DNA of 57,192 nucleotides from assembly GCF_000350225.1 (NCBI RefSeq), contig NW_005179358.1, positions 1 through 57,192 on the forward strand. The letters are read 5' to 3'. Below, in pieces: positions 30,700 to 42,469 of the stretch. Numbering within the stretch: the stretch's first letter is position 1; the number at the start of each line of letters is the position of its first letter. Below the pieces are notes generated by a model. It was given only the letters and a program-made list of their open reading frames with translations, was not told the DNA's origin and did not search any database. The position numbers and the translations under genes are program-made. This DNA is from Chondrus crispus. Its lineage: Eukaryota > Rhodophyta > Florideophyceae > Gigartinales > Gigartinaceae.

Positions 30700-33699
30700 T
30701 GACGGTGGTGAGGACGATGGTGGCATTGTCGACTGTTATGGAGATGGAGGCAGAAGCAATAACGCAATTCGAGGAGGTTCGAGAAATGCAACCATCGGAG
30801 GGACCGTCCCGTTGCCTGATACTACGGGAATGTCGGAAGAGGAAGCCGTAAGAACTTTATGACAGCACAAAAAGGAGAAAAACTGGTTGTAAGAGAGGCG
30901 TTCTGGAGCTGCGAAGGCTCTGCACGAAGACTTGGAGAACCAGTGTAGTACAATTCCGTACCACAACCCCCCGGCGAGATGATAACCGCGAGGGAGGGCG
31001 GGTGCTACTGTAGCGAGCAGGCGTACACGCGCCCGCCGCCGTGCACAGTAGTACCCCAAGGGTCCGACGTGGAACAGCCGGTAACAGCGGGCGTGGCCAC
31101 GGGTAACACGTGGCACAACCGTTAGCCGGGATCATGGCCACGGGCACACGTCTTTAATCCGTACGGTGGTTAACTAGTAATTAGTAGTTAATGGCACAAA
31201 TTAGCCAATTTAGCACAGTAGCTTGTATACAGTAAGTAACAGCTACTTTAGCGAGACAGGTGTCCTGGCGTCCCACTTAGGGGTTAAGACTGGGGGCACC
31301 TGCCCCGTTCCAGTAAACGGGAGCCAGACTCGCCTCCCTTCCCTTTACGGCTAATTACTATCCCGTTCCGGTTTCCGTTTTAGTCTCAGGCTTCTAACCC
31401 GTGACCGGCCGTCTGGATCTAACACAACCGACCGACTGCGCGTCACCGGCCACGTGAGCCTTCCCTCTTTTCGAGTCCATCCGTACGGTCTGCGTTCGCG
31501 GGTTGGTTACCTAGCGGCGCGCGCTCCCTTACCTCTAACCCCCCTCGTTTCCGAGTGGTCAGGACGAAGGTAGTTATACCACAACCAGTACGAGAGGGGA
31601 ATGCATTTGCGGCGATTGGCAGCAATTCGCGCGCAGCAAAACGGCGGATATAAGGCAAAGGGTGCTATCAGCATCGAGTTCGACACGAAAATCGAACTTA
31701 CGCATGCGTGTAGGGAGATGGGAGAGTCCCTCTGTATTCCAATGGCTTTTAAGCTCAGTAATGCTTCTGAGGAAAGAGCAACGCCATACGTTGGAAGAGC
31801 ATCTGTTGAGGAAGAGGACGACGGTGACAATGAATCAGCTGTGGCGGAGCCCCCGGCGGATACAAAGACTCAAGTGGAATCGGTACGTATCGTAGCGAAA
31901 TACGTGCGAAATGACAAGGTCTGGCGCATTGTCGGCAGTGATATCCAAGGGGACAGGGGCCACGCATTTGGAGCGCACAGTCGGCCCTCTGCGTATCGTA
32001 TCATACATCTGGCACGTCACGTGGAACGCTTACTCGCGACCAGCCAAATGCTTCGGGGGTGGCGATCAGGAATTGTCTGCGTGGATATATCCTTCACGAG
32101 GATGCTATGAATGGCAATCTTCTCTCTCGAATTCGACGTCAAGCTGCTACGAATGTATTTGGTACGCCAGATAGCAACTGTGAGTATTTACCTATTTTGC
32201 GAGCGAAAATGGAGGGCGACAGACACAAGATGGAGTTTTTCACTATCTCCGCATCTGAAATGAAGGCAGTGCTAATTGGAGTTGGCCGGGACTAACATGC
32301 GCGCCTGCGGAAGAAGGCAATATCAACGCCGAGGAGTAGACGTGGGGCTGCTGAACACGCAGCCCTTGCAAAGTGGAATGCGGGAGCGACGGAAATGTGG
32401 ATGATGAAGAATGCAATGCTGTTGGAGTCTGTATCGGATTCTAGAGCGAAGTACGTGGAGAGTGTATTTGTCATGTTTTTCGCACACTGCTGGCAAGTGA
32501 GGAGCTGCTCAATCTCTTGTTTTAGATGCATGTACGGGAAAGGTGTTTCTCGATTGCTACACGCTCTATCTCATTGTTGGATTTTCGTCGAACGGCAACA
32601 TTTTGCCAGTCGCATATGATTAGATTTCGGCCAACGAGAGTAAGTCGTCGTGGTCTCGTGTTTTTGACTTTGTCTAGAGGCACCTGTCAATGTTTTTCAA
32701 TCGCGCGACGCTGCTATCGGATCGTGATAAGGTCATCGCAGCCGCGATCGTTGCACCATGTGGTGACAGTCTGCTGAATTGGCTATTATGCATCAAGCAC
32801 CGACTGGATAATATTGGAAGACACGGGCGGGGACTCAGAGGGGTATACTCGAATATGGCGCTCGCGCCAACTTTGGAGGCCGTGGCAGCTATCCGCGAGT
32901 CAGCGCAGTTTACAGGTCTCACGGAGGGAGGGCGAGCAGCGATCAACAGCTACGATGTTGAGGCGCAATTCCTATCGGCATGCGCTGCTTCTGGTGGCAG
33001 AACCTACGGACGATCTTCCTCTCAAGCAGCTAAATCACAGAAATCATCACATCGCCGGAGCACGCTCTCAAGACCTCCTGAGCTTCATGCTTTGGGTCAT
33101 GGCCTTTGAGCTGCGGCGCTACCGCGAGTGCGCTACAAAGAGCGCGCTGGATACATCGTATGCACCACCAAATATTCGCGGGAAGATGACGCTCAGGATC
33201 ACTCACGGATCCTGAGCAGACCGGGCCTCTGGTCGAGGTAAACTAGAGCACGGCGCGCAGCAGTGACACAAAGAAGGTGTTCACAGTGAATACTACGCCA
33301 CAACGCCGCTACTAGGTCACGCTTTCGCTATCTCGAAACAGTAATGGTGAGCTCGAGTCCTTTTTTGGATCGTGCACATGTGTTGAGCGGCAGATCCAAC
33401 AGTTTCCGTGCAAGCACATGTACGGAGCTGCCCTCGAGGGGCACAATGACAAGCGTAACCTTCTTCCTGTAGAACTGACGACGGCGAGATGGACGGCGCA
33501 GTATCCTTCTGGCTACACCCTTATTACGACGACGAGGAATGAATTGATGATGACAGGTCACCTAGCTACATTTCGAGATGAAAAGCTGTGTACACCAATG
33601 AAAGCACCATCGAAACGCGGGCGGCCTTCAACGAAACGCGCGAAATCCTTTGTAGAGCGCAGCGTGATCCTACCCGTCGCGCGCAATCAAAATCGCTGA
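30700..33699 (+). pseudogene. Mutator-like (MULE) transposase with SWIM zinc finger, decayed and split by an LTR
   Basis: Fragments in several + frames add up to a MULE transposase. LDACTGK (32522-32542) sits where the first catalytic Asp is expected, then IVGFSSNGNILPVAYD (32572-32620). TLLSDRDK (about 32710-32733) carries the second Asp. CIKHRLDNIGRH (about 32788-32823) matches the C/H block that follows. A final intact frame ends at TGA 33697-33699 and contains Cys-x-Cys at 33373-33381 and Cys-x-His at 33409-33417, nine residues apart: the CxCxnCxH pattern of SWIM fingers, common at the C-terminus of MULE transposases. An N-terminal coding-like block lies at 31601-32110. A solo gypsy LTR (30944-31583) splits the 5' part. 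In-frame stops such as TAG at 32621-32623 show it is dead. Confidence 0.75.
30944..31583 (+). repeat. solo gypsy LTR (copy 2, 640 bp) with perfect 5-bp target duplication
   Basis: It begins TGTAGTACAATT and ends TATACCACA, and shares the ACAGGTGTCC, GGGGTTAAGAC and CAGTAAACGG blocks with the LTR at 4258. It is flanked by ACCAG on both sides (30939-30943 and 31584-31588). There is no internal element sequence beside it, so it is the product of LTR-LTR recombination after insertion into the MULE relic. Confidence 0.92.
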
Positions 33700-34762
33700 T
33701 CAAGGTCATTTGCTATCTTTTAACCAGTTAATGTCTCAGTCTCATGCCGAGTTGGTGCCATTACGTGAACAGGCAACAGCAGTTCCTTACTTTGCGCTGA
33801 GCGCCGTTTGTCCCTTTCTTGTAAAACGCTAATGAGCGGCGTTGGCTGTCTCTGAATAGAATGTTGATTGTTGGTGGCTGATTGTAAACGTTGTTTGATA
33901 CACACGACTGAATGTGAAGCTCTCCTGTCTTTCTTAAAGGTTGCCCATTCGGTCACATCCCGCTTGCGCCTTCCCTCGCTGTTCGCATTGAAAAATCAAC
34001 TCTAAAACAATCATGAATAGTTTCAATCTGCAAGACGAGTGCACTCTCCACAATGTTCATCGCATGGTCTCCTGACCATTCCAAACTCTGGCCAATTAAT
34101 CCTTCCACGGCTTCGACTCCATCCATCTCATACACATAGGCTCTACACCGGACCACACCAGCCTACTTCCCGTCCCTACAGCCACACCAACGCACACCAT
34201 CTCTAGTAACCGGTGGCCAATGCAAATCCACCCCCGTCTCTAGCCCAGAGCAGATCTTCAATATGCGCCGGAGCCGGTGACCGCGATGGCGCTGCATTTC
34301 TCTCCTCGTATCGCTCTTGCTCTACTAACTGTCCAGACAGCAGGGTACGTGCCCTCGTGCGCGGTCCGACATGTGTCATGGTGGTATGCATTGCCGGAAG
34401 GGGCATGGGCAGGTCGGCACACCGTTTCTGCGCGGCGCAACCCGCCTCCTGGCAGGAGGCGGGTTGAGCCGGGCAGAAACGCTGTGCCGCGCCCAGTGGG
34501 CGCGGTTCCCGTCGCTGCTAGTGGGTCGCCGGCACGAGTCGAAAATAAACGCATACGGAATTCACGAGGCTGGAAACGACAGCTGTCGCAAATTTAAACG
34601 AGCGGCACCACATCTATACATGCAACGAGAGGGGAAGAGAAGTGTGCCTGAGATGTCATCAAACTGGTCTTGCACTAAAGACGGCCAGTTTGGAATTCTA
34701 TGTACTTGACTGCCTTGAGCAGCGATGTCTTCTGACTCCAACTGCAGAAATTACCAGCCATC
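33700..34762. other. no gene recognised
   Basis: This stretch lies between the MULE stop and the right repeat array. Opposed short frames at 34203-34597 come from a palindromic segment (34415-34489) and are not genes. The 16-bp tandem duplication TCTGGAATGTTCTGTA starts just past the end, at about 34773. Confidence 0.5.
34415..34489. repeat. fold-back palindrome, 36-bp arms, 3 mismatches
   Basis: The arms 34415-34450 and 34454-34489 pair around GGC; the inner 13 bases (CAACCCGCCTCCT) are exact. Confidence 0.9.
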
Positions 34763-35070
34763 TGACAGTCTTTCTGGAATGTTCTGTATCTGGAATGTTC
34801 TGTAGTTACAAAAGCCATTTGGTCTTTCCAATACGCAATCTGACACTTGTGTGGAATAGAAAGAGCTGCTGAATTGGTTTAGGAATATGAACACTCTCTG
34901 ACACCCGTCGGGTATTGATTTTATGCTCTGGCACGAGCTCTGGATTACCGTTCTCTGAGATGACATTCTATATGTATTCGTATGTAGCTGACCCTTACAT
35001 CGGATTCAAGATTTAATCTGACCACTATTTTGGATTCCTTGTCACAAATGACACCCATCCTAGATATCGT
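34763..35070. repeat. array of degenerate ~30-bp units (TGACA-N7/8-GGATT), right arm
   Basis: TGACA-like pentamers recur at 34763, 34841, 34870 (TGAAT), 34899, 34929 (TGGCA), 34961, 34989 (TGACC), 35019 (TGACC) and 35049, 28-32 bases apart, with weaker members at 34791 and 34820. A GGATT-like pentamer follows 7-8 bases later in most units (for example 34942, 35002, 35032). This is the exact reverse complement of the unit at 25480-25950, so the two arrays face each other across 9 kb. Confidence 0.62.
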
Positions 35071-36111
35071 CCTATCAAAAACTCAAATACGTCATGTTGA
35101 AAGAGCAGAATATACATTTGATGGCATCTGGAGAACTGCTGAAATTCTTTGATTTTCTCACTATAGTCACAAGATTCACACTTTTTGAAGCAGAGAGTTA
35201 CGCCTATAATCCTTCAAAACATTTCCAGAGCCCAGCGTTCGGAAAGATTACGCCACGGAGAATATTTTAAAATACCTAATCAAATTGCTGGTATTCTCTT
35301 TTTGTCCTCACCCTTTCACCATAACGTTCGTACCTATTCCACCACATGATCTCAGACTTAGTTTCCGGAATGAGCAATCTTTGAGGAGCTCATGTGATTC
35401 CGTAACACAGCATCTGTGATTCAACAATATGTGATTCCATACCACAAAATCGTCGTTCATGAGAGTACGCCAAGTTGGTATGAACTTTGACGATATTGGA
35501 TAGAAAGTGGACTTCCTCACTATGTTTCTGGGGACCTGAAGCGATAGAGTGGATTAGAATTCAAAATCCCAGCCAGCAGTCTAGTGGGGTCATCTAAAGA
35601 TTTGAGACGGCCGCCCCAGGCGAGAGTACTGTCCAAAAGAATTTTAAAAGTGATCAATTACCAGAAACAATCGAGCCATTGATATTTTTCGAGCCTTGGT
35701 TTCGAACCCGTCGTATGGTCTTTGCAGATTCATTCTTGGCATCTATGCACACGTCTGGGGCTCTTTATAACAAGTGTTCGAGACTCAAGGGACTTTTGTA
35801 GAAATCTACAAAGAAACATCCGATGAAGTGTCTATCTCATTGGGAAATGGTTAAAAAAGAGAACACGACACATTGGTTTCCGAACCATTGGCCGGGCTCT
35901 CCCTAATAGTTGTCACGGGGGTCAAAAAAGGCTGCAGGTACTTCAGTAGTTGTAACAACTAACTTTGAAATTCGAATCTATCAAGAGAGATGAAATACAA
36001 GTTACGGAGGTGAAAAGATTAGAGCACATATTCATCCCGTTCTGGTCACTCTTCCGAAAGTAGTAGGACACTTCCATTCAGATCGACAGTCACACCAGCT
36101 CTCGTCAAAAT
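35071..36111. other. no gene recognised
   Basis: AT-rich non-coding sequence. TGTGATTC occurs three times within 40 bases near 35392-35437. No family is recognisable. Confidence 0.5.
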
Positions 36112-36673
36112 TGTGGTATAACGACGAGCCTGCGCGAAGTTGGTAATCCCACGGCCGTACACGGCACACATGAGATCGAGATGTAGAAGAGTTGTAGGCG
36201 GGCGCGCGCCGATCGTTAGTAGCTGCGTATACGTGTACAACATTCCACACGTGTAGTGTCGAAGCTCATGCGGTAGTTCGTAATTATGGCGCTAGAATTT
36301 TATTTGCGTACAGTACCTGGTGCTCAATTGGTGACAGGTACTGTGCTGGGACCAGTGCGAAGGCGTCTCTGTCAGGGACTACGACCCGACGCCAATCCCT
36401 CGAAGTATATCGGTTGCATGGTGGCTCCTTCCCTTTCGGCCCGAACTACTACCGCTCGGATAGCTTAACCCGCCGTAGCGTCTCACCCGTGACCGGTCGT
36501 ACCGGAATCCGCACGTTGGGGCGACTACGCGTGACCGGCCATGTGTGCCACTTCCTTTTGGCGAGCTCGACCATATCAGTTGTCCGCCTATCGCGTGCTC
36601 CGCATCGCGTGCTCCCTTGGCTACACCACCGAAACCTCTCACGCCACAAAGACTTGAGGGGAGCTATCCCACA
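36112..36673 (+). repeat. solo gypsy LTR (copy 3, 562 bp)
   Basis: It begins TGTGGTATAA and ends CTATCCCACA, with TGTACAGTAC-like and TAATTATGGCGC blocks shared with copy 1. The flanks AAAAT (36107-36111) and AAGAT (36674-36678) look like a target duplication with one later mutation. It is shorter than copy 1 through internal deletions. Confidence 0.88.
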
Positions 36674-38519
36674 AAGATGACCTGTGCTTGGGGACGTTTC
36701 AGTTGGGAAAGTGTGGCATTCGTTCTAAAATTCGTCCTCGGCCATTTGCATCTTTCATCCTTGAAAACCGTATATACGTGCAAAGAAAGATGATTACAAA
36801 ATACGCCAGAATCAATGCTTCTGTAACCCCGCTGATGTTGTTGCTTGAAAACAAAAACGATCCTGGATCGTATTTGATTCATGTTGTGACGTAATGAGAC
36901 TGGAGCAGTCGCATTACGTCACAACATGAATATGGCAGTGCCTATGGGGAAGAACATATTGAAGTTGGCCTGGAATTGGTATTCTTTGACTCCTACAACT
37001 CTCCCGAGCAAAATGCGTCTAGGGAGAAGCATGGTGCCCTGTACTACACAAGATTCAATACTTGAAAAAGTACAAAATTCCAAGGTTCTTTTGCTCTCTC
37101 CTATTGCAAGTTATCTTTTGGCAAAGATATACATTTGTATCACCATAAGATTAAAGGTGACCGAAGAAATGAACATTTTCTGAACCTTACGATCTTACTT
37201 ACAAATTGATTTTTACTAGTGATAATGTTTCTTTAAGCCTTTTCAGCTGAAAATCCAAACAGGTTTGGTGCAAAAGATTGAAAAGGGATTAATAGCTGCT
37301 TTCGCTTCCTTTCGTTGTAATCTGTGTGTAAACACTTGCTTGAAAGACTTCCAGCCATTGCGTAATGCCCCTTCATGACAGATTTCCATATTAAACCTCA
37401 TAATCAAATGGGTTCTATGAAGTGCCCTGGTCCACAATTTTCAAATTAAAACTAGCCAAATCCCCGAAGAAATGTTTTCACCATCACATTATTCTGAAAG
37501 AAACTGAATTTGGACATTTAATACTCAGCAACCCTTAAAGACCACTGAGCAGGCTTTTAACTTAGCAACCAGCAGTTTTCAGTTGTATTTATAGTCCCTT
37601 TGAGTTAGAATTAGTGAACGTTGTGCCCCTCTTTTCAACTGTTGCGAAAATCTTGACTTTCAATTATTGGGTACTCGAGGACATTTAAGGCAATATGTGC
37701 CAAACTGCTAGTACCCTACACTGCTATCATATCAATTTCCGCGCCCTGATTTTCAGGCCTTCACAACTCATCCTACACCTCTCCAACAGGCCGATGACAC
37801 TGTAGATTGCATATTGTTTGTATGACTGATCCGATGCACACTGCTCCTTAACCCAAACAATTCACCCCTCCAAAACAATGTTTTAACCGATCCTCTCCCG
37901 ATGCAGGTCAAATACCACATATAGCACAGTACAGTACTCGCTCTATAATTGCGACTACCGGCCAATTGCGGCAAGATGCATGCAACGGCCGTGATAATCA
38001 GCTAAATTCAATAAAAACAATATTGATGCGCATTCGTTAAGTGCAACGGAAAAATCGTTCTCGCATCGACCGTTCAAGTAACTTCCCTTGACTGTTTCAT
38101 CCAAAATAAAGCATATATTAAACGTATGTCCATCTCTTGATTGAGAGGGGTACTCCGTACTCCATCCTCTGCCTTTCTAACGAACAACAAAAATGTTCTA
38201 CGCATCCCTCTTACTTATACAAAACGACAAATATGCACACAGGTCGATACAATGAGAAACGGGCAAGAAAATTTCCCTTGCCAGCATCGCGGCATGGCAA
38301 GAAAGAATTCAAGCTTCAAGTAGACCCAAATCGCTCGACCATATCCCGGCTGCTCTCTCTGTCAGAAACCTTCTCTCGCGTGCATAAGAAGATTCGCACA
38401 GAAGAGAGAGACACTTCTTGTGTTTATCGCAGCACGTAGAAATCTCTTTTTAACTAAATTTGTGAAATGCATAGTAAGCGCCGTAATATCAACAGCGAAA
38501 TAAAAAGGGCGAGAGGAAT
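36674..38519. other. no gene recognised
   Basis: AT-rich sequence without supported coding frames. It contains the exact 20-bp inverted repeat at 36877-36931. Short frames at 36926-37183 and 38137-38439 have no recognisable content. Confidence 0.5.
36877..36931. repeat. perfect inverted repeat, 20-bp arms, 15-base loop
   Basis: The arms 36877-36896 and 36912-36931 are exact reverse complements. The loop itself can pair GACT with AGTC. Confidence 0.95.
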
Positions 38520-39577
38520 CTAACTTATTGATGAAGTTAATTTGTTGTTGCCCGAGGAGAAACATTTAAGTTCTCGGACGGTTGGCTGGTTAAGTTCAAA
38601 AGGCGTTGGAATTTGCGGATACTCAAAAGCCACGGCGAAAGTGGTGATGCAGACATGGTAGCAGTGGCGCAAGAGCACTCCAATATTAAAGAAATGATTG
38701 AAAATACGACAGAAATGATTTCATAGCGCCGATGGATGTGGGCTGTTAATAAATTGTCTCCTGACACTACAGTAGCTACGAAAGGGATGCCAAGTCCGAA
38801 CATAATGAAGGATCTCACACCATTGCTGGTCGGTGCCAACACCGACGGTTCAGAAAAACTGGAATTGATGATCATTGGTAGCACAGCGAGGCCATGCCCA
38901 TTTAAAAATATCTGGTCAAGAACATGGGTTCGATTATCATGCAAACAAAAAAGGCGGGGATGAATAGAAACCTATTTTCTGAATGGCTCTATCGCTTTAG
39001 TAGTAGAATGGGCTCTACTCCTGGAAGGAAAGTAATTTTGGTTCTCGACGATTGCAGTGCGCACAGGAATGCAGAGAATATACCCTCGATCGGTAACGTA
39101 AACAGTTTCTTTCTACCCCCCAACACTACTTGTAGGATTCAACCAATGGATTCTTAATAATTGCTGCCCTGAACAAACGCTATAGGCGTAAGCAAATGGA
39201 AAGAGCAGTTGATCTTTCCGATGAAAATATAAAGGATATTTACAAGATCGATGTACTCACAGCGATGAAGTAGATAAAAGGAATATGGAAGGACCTACCT
39301 GAAGCTGTTATGAGCATGATGTTGGTATGGTGGCAGATATTGTTGGTTCGTTTATGAGTGAAACTGTAGAAGATAAAATAGGGAACTAACATCATTCAGT
39401 TGTGGTGTAGCTGCCTTCTGCACAGGAGCAGCTTTGAGCTTCGGCATCTGCGAAAACTATTCTAGACTATCTGACTTCTCTACAGTTGTACAAGTCTTCA
39501 GGAAGGCTCGGGGTGCTATTCGCGGCATGATTTTATCCAAAGCAAAGCAGACTACGATTGACGAAATTTTCAAGTAA
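38520..39577 (+). pseudogene. Tigger/pogo-like transposase, decayed
   Basis: Fragments in + frames match the CENP-B/Tigger transposase plan. The second helix-turn-helix block is seen as GWLVKFKRRWNLR (about 38585-38620) followed by the HGESGDADM motif. A decayed catalytic start lies near 38720-38850, ending in ANTDGSEKLELMIIGS. The second catalytic Asp is in VILVLDDCSAH (about 39033-39065), and PPNTTCRIQPMDS holds the third (about 39117-39155). A C-terminal KAKQTTIDEIF segment ends near 39577. Several stops break the frame. The enzyme would have moved a Tc1/mariner-superfamily element into TA sites. Confidence 0.78.
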
Positions 39578-40639
39578 TTATGACAACAAATATTGTGGGA
39601 CGTGGCAAAAAGGTATCATAGCTGTTCGCTAATCGCAACCCTCCGATATTTGCAACAGGTCTGGTACCACCAACCCGTTTCAATTATCGACCGAATACTG
39701 CATATAAAACCTCTCTCAATTAAACATCGACAAGACATTCTCACAAGTCTCAACAGCTTCACAACAGAGTTCTGGACATTCTAGAAATGACAGAATGGCA
39801 GGAAAAGAGGAAGAGGCTAGCAGCTCAGTAAAGAAGAGCAGGCCGTAATTGAAGCATTATCGAAGGCGGAAACCCCAATTCCAGCCATTTTAAAACCGAC
39901 GAAATGGTCTAGAGATGGTATCTACCGGCTGCTTACATGCCCTTCCCAGTGTGAAAAGAAGTATGAAGTCCCTGATAACGCTAAAATTGGGGCTCGCACT
40001 CGACCTCAAGTATTGAGAGGAGCTTGTAAAGGCGAGTAGGCAGCTTCTCACATATAAAGTGCGCAACAACTTCCAATCAAGGCTCGGTCGGTAAGGCAGA
40101 TACTGTTTTCATCAAGTACTTGAAAATATTTCGAGCAAGAACGCGTTCAAACCCGTTCATATGTGGCGTTTGGTGAGCCTCACTAAACGCCACATATGTG
40201 GGGTGTGAAGCGCACGACAGTGCAGATTCGAATGTTGATCGATGGTTATCTCCGGGTGGGGGGACGGCAACCTTGAGCACGATTTAGATATAGAACTAGA
40301 CCTGCCCAGACGGTAGTGTTTCTGCATAACTACTGTGTCTTGTGCCTAGACGGGGCCGTAATAGCTGATTCCCGTAGCGTAGAAACTCCATAAACAGGGC
40401 TAGCGTTCTATTGGTACACCCGGCCTATGTCATTTGAATAAAACGTTGTATGCGATAAGGGGAGTTCTGCTTATAGAATACGTCCTGCCTTACCCAGCAA
40501 ATCCCTATAAGGCGTAAGCGATGGAAAACCTATCCTAGGGTAAAGGAACCGTGCGAGTCCGAAGGTATCGTCTAAAGTAGTCAAAAATGAGTATAAAGAA
40601 GGTAATTGCGGGTTGATAATCCGACATGTGGCCGTAATT
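39578..40639. other. no gene recognised
   Basis: A short + frame at 39593-39784 has no known family. A palindrome lies at 40158-40198. The segment 40300-40600 has a different texture from its surroundings: GC-balanced, with many short complementary words. Confidence 0.45.
40158..40198. repeat. near-perfect palindrome, 20-bp arms, 1-base spacer
   Basis: The arms 40158-40177 and 40179-40198 pair with one mismatch. Confidence 0.93.
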
Positions 40640-41245
40640 CACAACATAGAAGATAGGTTACTCTTTTTGAAATGCGTGTACCGCTGCACTGTGCGGAATG
40701 CTTGTAATCTCCGAAGAAAACACGTAATCTTGATGGCCCAGATGGCTTCGTGTACTACTGGAATGATGTCTGTCAAGAGAAGGAGCAATTCTCAAAGCGC
40801 CAAAAGGGGGAGGCAATTAAATGGTTTGGGGTGCTTCTATGGAGCATTTGACATCGCAGTTAGCTATGTTGCGCGGTAGTCCAAACTCCCTTGGATACAC
40901 CAGAACTATTGAGAATTATCTTCTCACAATTGCGAGCTGCATGAATGCTGCTGACTCGACTTATTAACAAGATACAGCAACTGCACATAAGAGCAAGATG
41001 ACAATGGAATGGTTTCTGAAGGAAAACTGTCCCCTTACCATGGCCTGCACGTAGTCCTTATTTGATCTCTATTAAAGACATGTGAGGAGTCCTAGTTCGA
41101 AAAGTGTATGCAAACTCAAGGCCATTTGCTATTATAGAGTGACTGACCAGGTGCATCAAGCATGACTGGGCTAAATCAGAACCTGCACTGCTGTAAAAGC
41201 TTGTTCATAGTAGGTCAAAGTGTTGCGCTTAGATTTTCGAACGCT
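40640..41245 (+). pseudogene. Tc1/mariner-like transposase, C-terminal part, decayed
   Basis: Broken + frames give GPDGFVYYWNDVCQEKEQFS (about 40737-40796), then a KRQKGEAIKWFGVLLW block matching the mariner GGxxxVWG region. This is followed by a WPARSPYLISIKDMWG-like block (about 41047-41085) in which Tc1 enzymes read WPxxSPDLNPIE and carry the last acidic residues. A helical tail with CIKHDWAKSE follows. Several stops occur. The N-terminal helix-turn-helix half is not recognisable upstream. Confidence 0.68.
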
Positions 41246-42316
41246 AAAGACGTAAAACAGACTAGTCGTCGGAGGCTTTAGGTGGGATTATAATAAAAAA
41301 AGTTCGTATGTCGTAATAATTTACCACTTCCGTGATATCCATTCATGACAATTTCAAGATAATGTTTCAGCATTTCCACAGATGTGACAGTCGTTCATGT
41401 GCTTGCCGAGAGCGAAAACAATGACGATTTTGGCGTTTATTTCGTATTCTTACAGTGATGGTAGACCCAAATATTGGAGGTGCTGTAACTTATTTGCCGG
41501 TGTAGTCCGGTGACACGGCGTAATGTACGTCGGGTTACCGCCGTCGCGGGCCCGCGCTCTCCGTCTTTGACACGTGTGTCACACGTGTAAGATACGTGCC
41601 CAACTCCTGTACGATACGTGTATGACAATTGTATGGTACGTGTACGACACATTTGTGATAAGTACGCAAACGTGGATCCCACGAGTTTCTACGCCAATTA
41701 GCGGCTGATGCCAAGTGGCAATCTAATCGCAATTAGTAATTAGTAATTTCCCATTTAATAACAGACGACGACGACGTACAGCTTATATTGAGAGAGAGCT
41801 CGCGCGAGCTCTCCGGACTACGCGAACAGAGGGCCTCGAACACCCTGCTGGTGATTGCCCGTGCAGCTTTCTTTTACAGTCAGACCTCATTGGCGAGTAC
41901 GTGCACTGCACTACAGTCAGTACCATGATGTCTCGGTAAGTGGTACTATCGACGATGCGAAACTCTCGTTAAGCGGATCTGTAACGGTTCCACCACATTC
42001 GGAGATGCCAAATGATAATAAAAACACATACGGTTCGGGTCTAGATAAGTGGAACCTATACATTGGCTCGATACATAGAAAAATTCAGTTGTCTCCTCAC
42101 AAACAGCCCACAAAAAGAATGACATCATAGAAATTGCATCGAAAAATGCAGGGTATTGTACCTCGAAAACCAGACTCAAATTTGATTTTTCGTCAGCAAT
42201 CGACTGCCTTTATTCTCAAGCTGCGACAAAATGGGCCGAACAATCACTCTGCTTCAAAAGAAAATTTGAACGACGAAAAAGATCGACGCAACAAACGGAG
42301 AAAATGCCTCACAGCT
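41246..42316. other. no gene recognised; cluster of ACGTG words
   Basis: Five ACGTG words lie within 71 bases (41572, 41583, 41594, 41616, 41638), followed by AATTAGTAATTAGTAATTTCC and a perfect 20-bp palindrome at 41794-41813 (GAGAGCTCGC and its complement). This resembles the U3 region of the LTRs but no LTR ends were found. The frame at 42134-42418 is not supported. Confidence 0.4.
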
Positions 42317-42438
42317 TGTAAGAATCCTGTGACCTACGTATCAAGGTATTTCTATTACTCCTTTGTTTTTCTGAGCTTCCTCTGGCTTGTATACCATCTC
42401 TACATGTCTGTAGACTGACTGTCCGGTGCGGTCTGATT
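42317..42438 (-). repeat. left (3') LTR of the old copia element
   Basis: On + it starts TGTAAGAATCCTGTGACCTACG and aligns with the right LTR through a CTTGTATACCATCTCTAC block. The inner end is blurred. Confidence 0.68.
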
Positions 42439-42469
42439 GTGGCTGACAGTCCCGGGCGGTGCGATGGGT

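Noticed and set aside
35690..35720. tRNA-like TTTCGAACCC word
   Set aside because: No cloverleaf partner stems at the needed distances; no tRNA or rRNA gene was found anywhere in the window.
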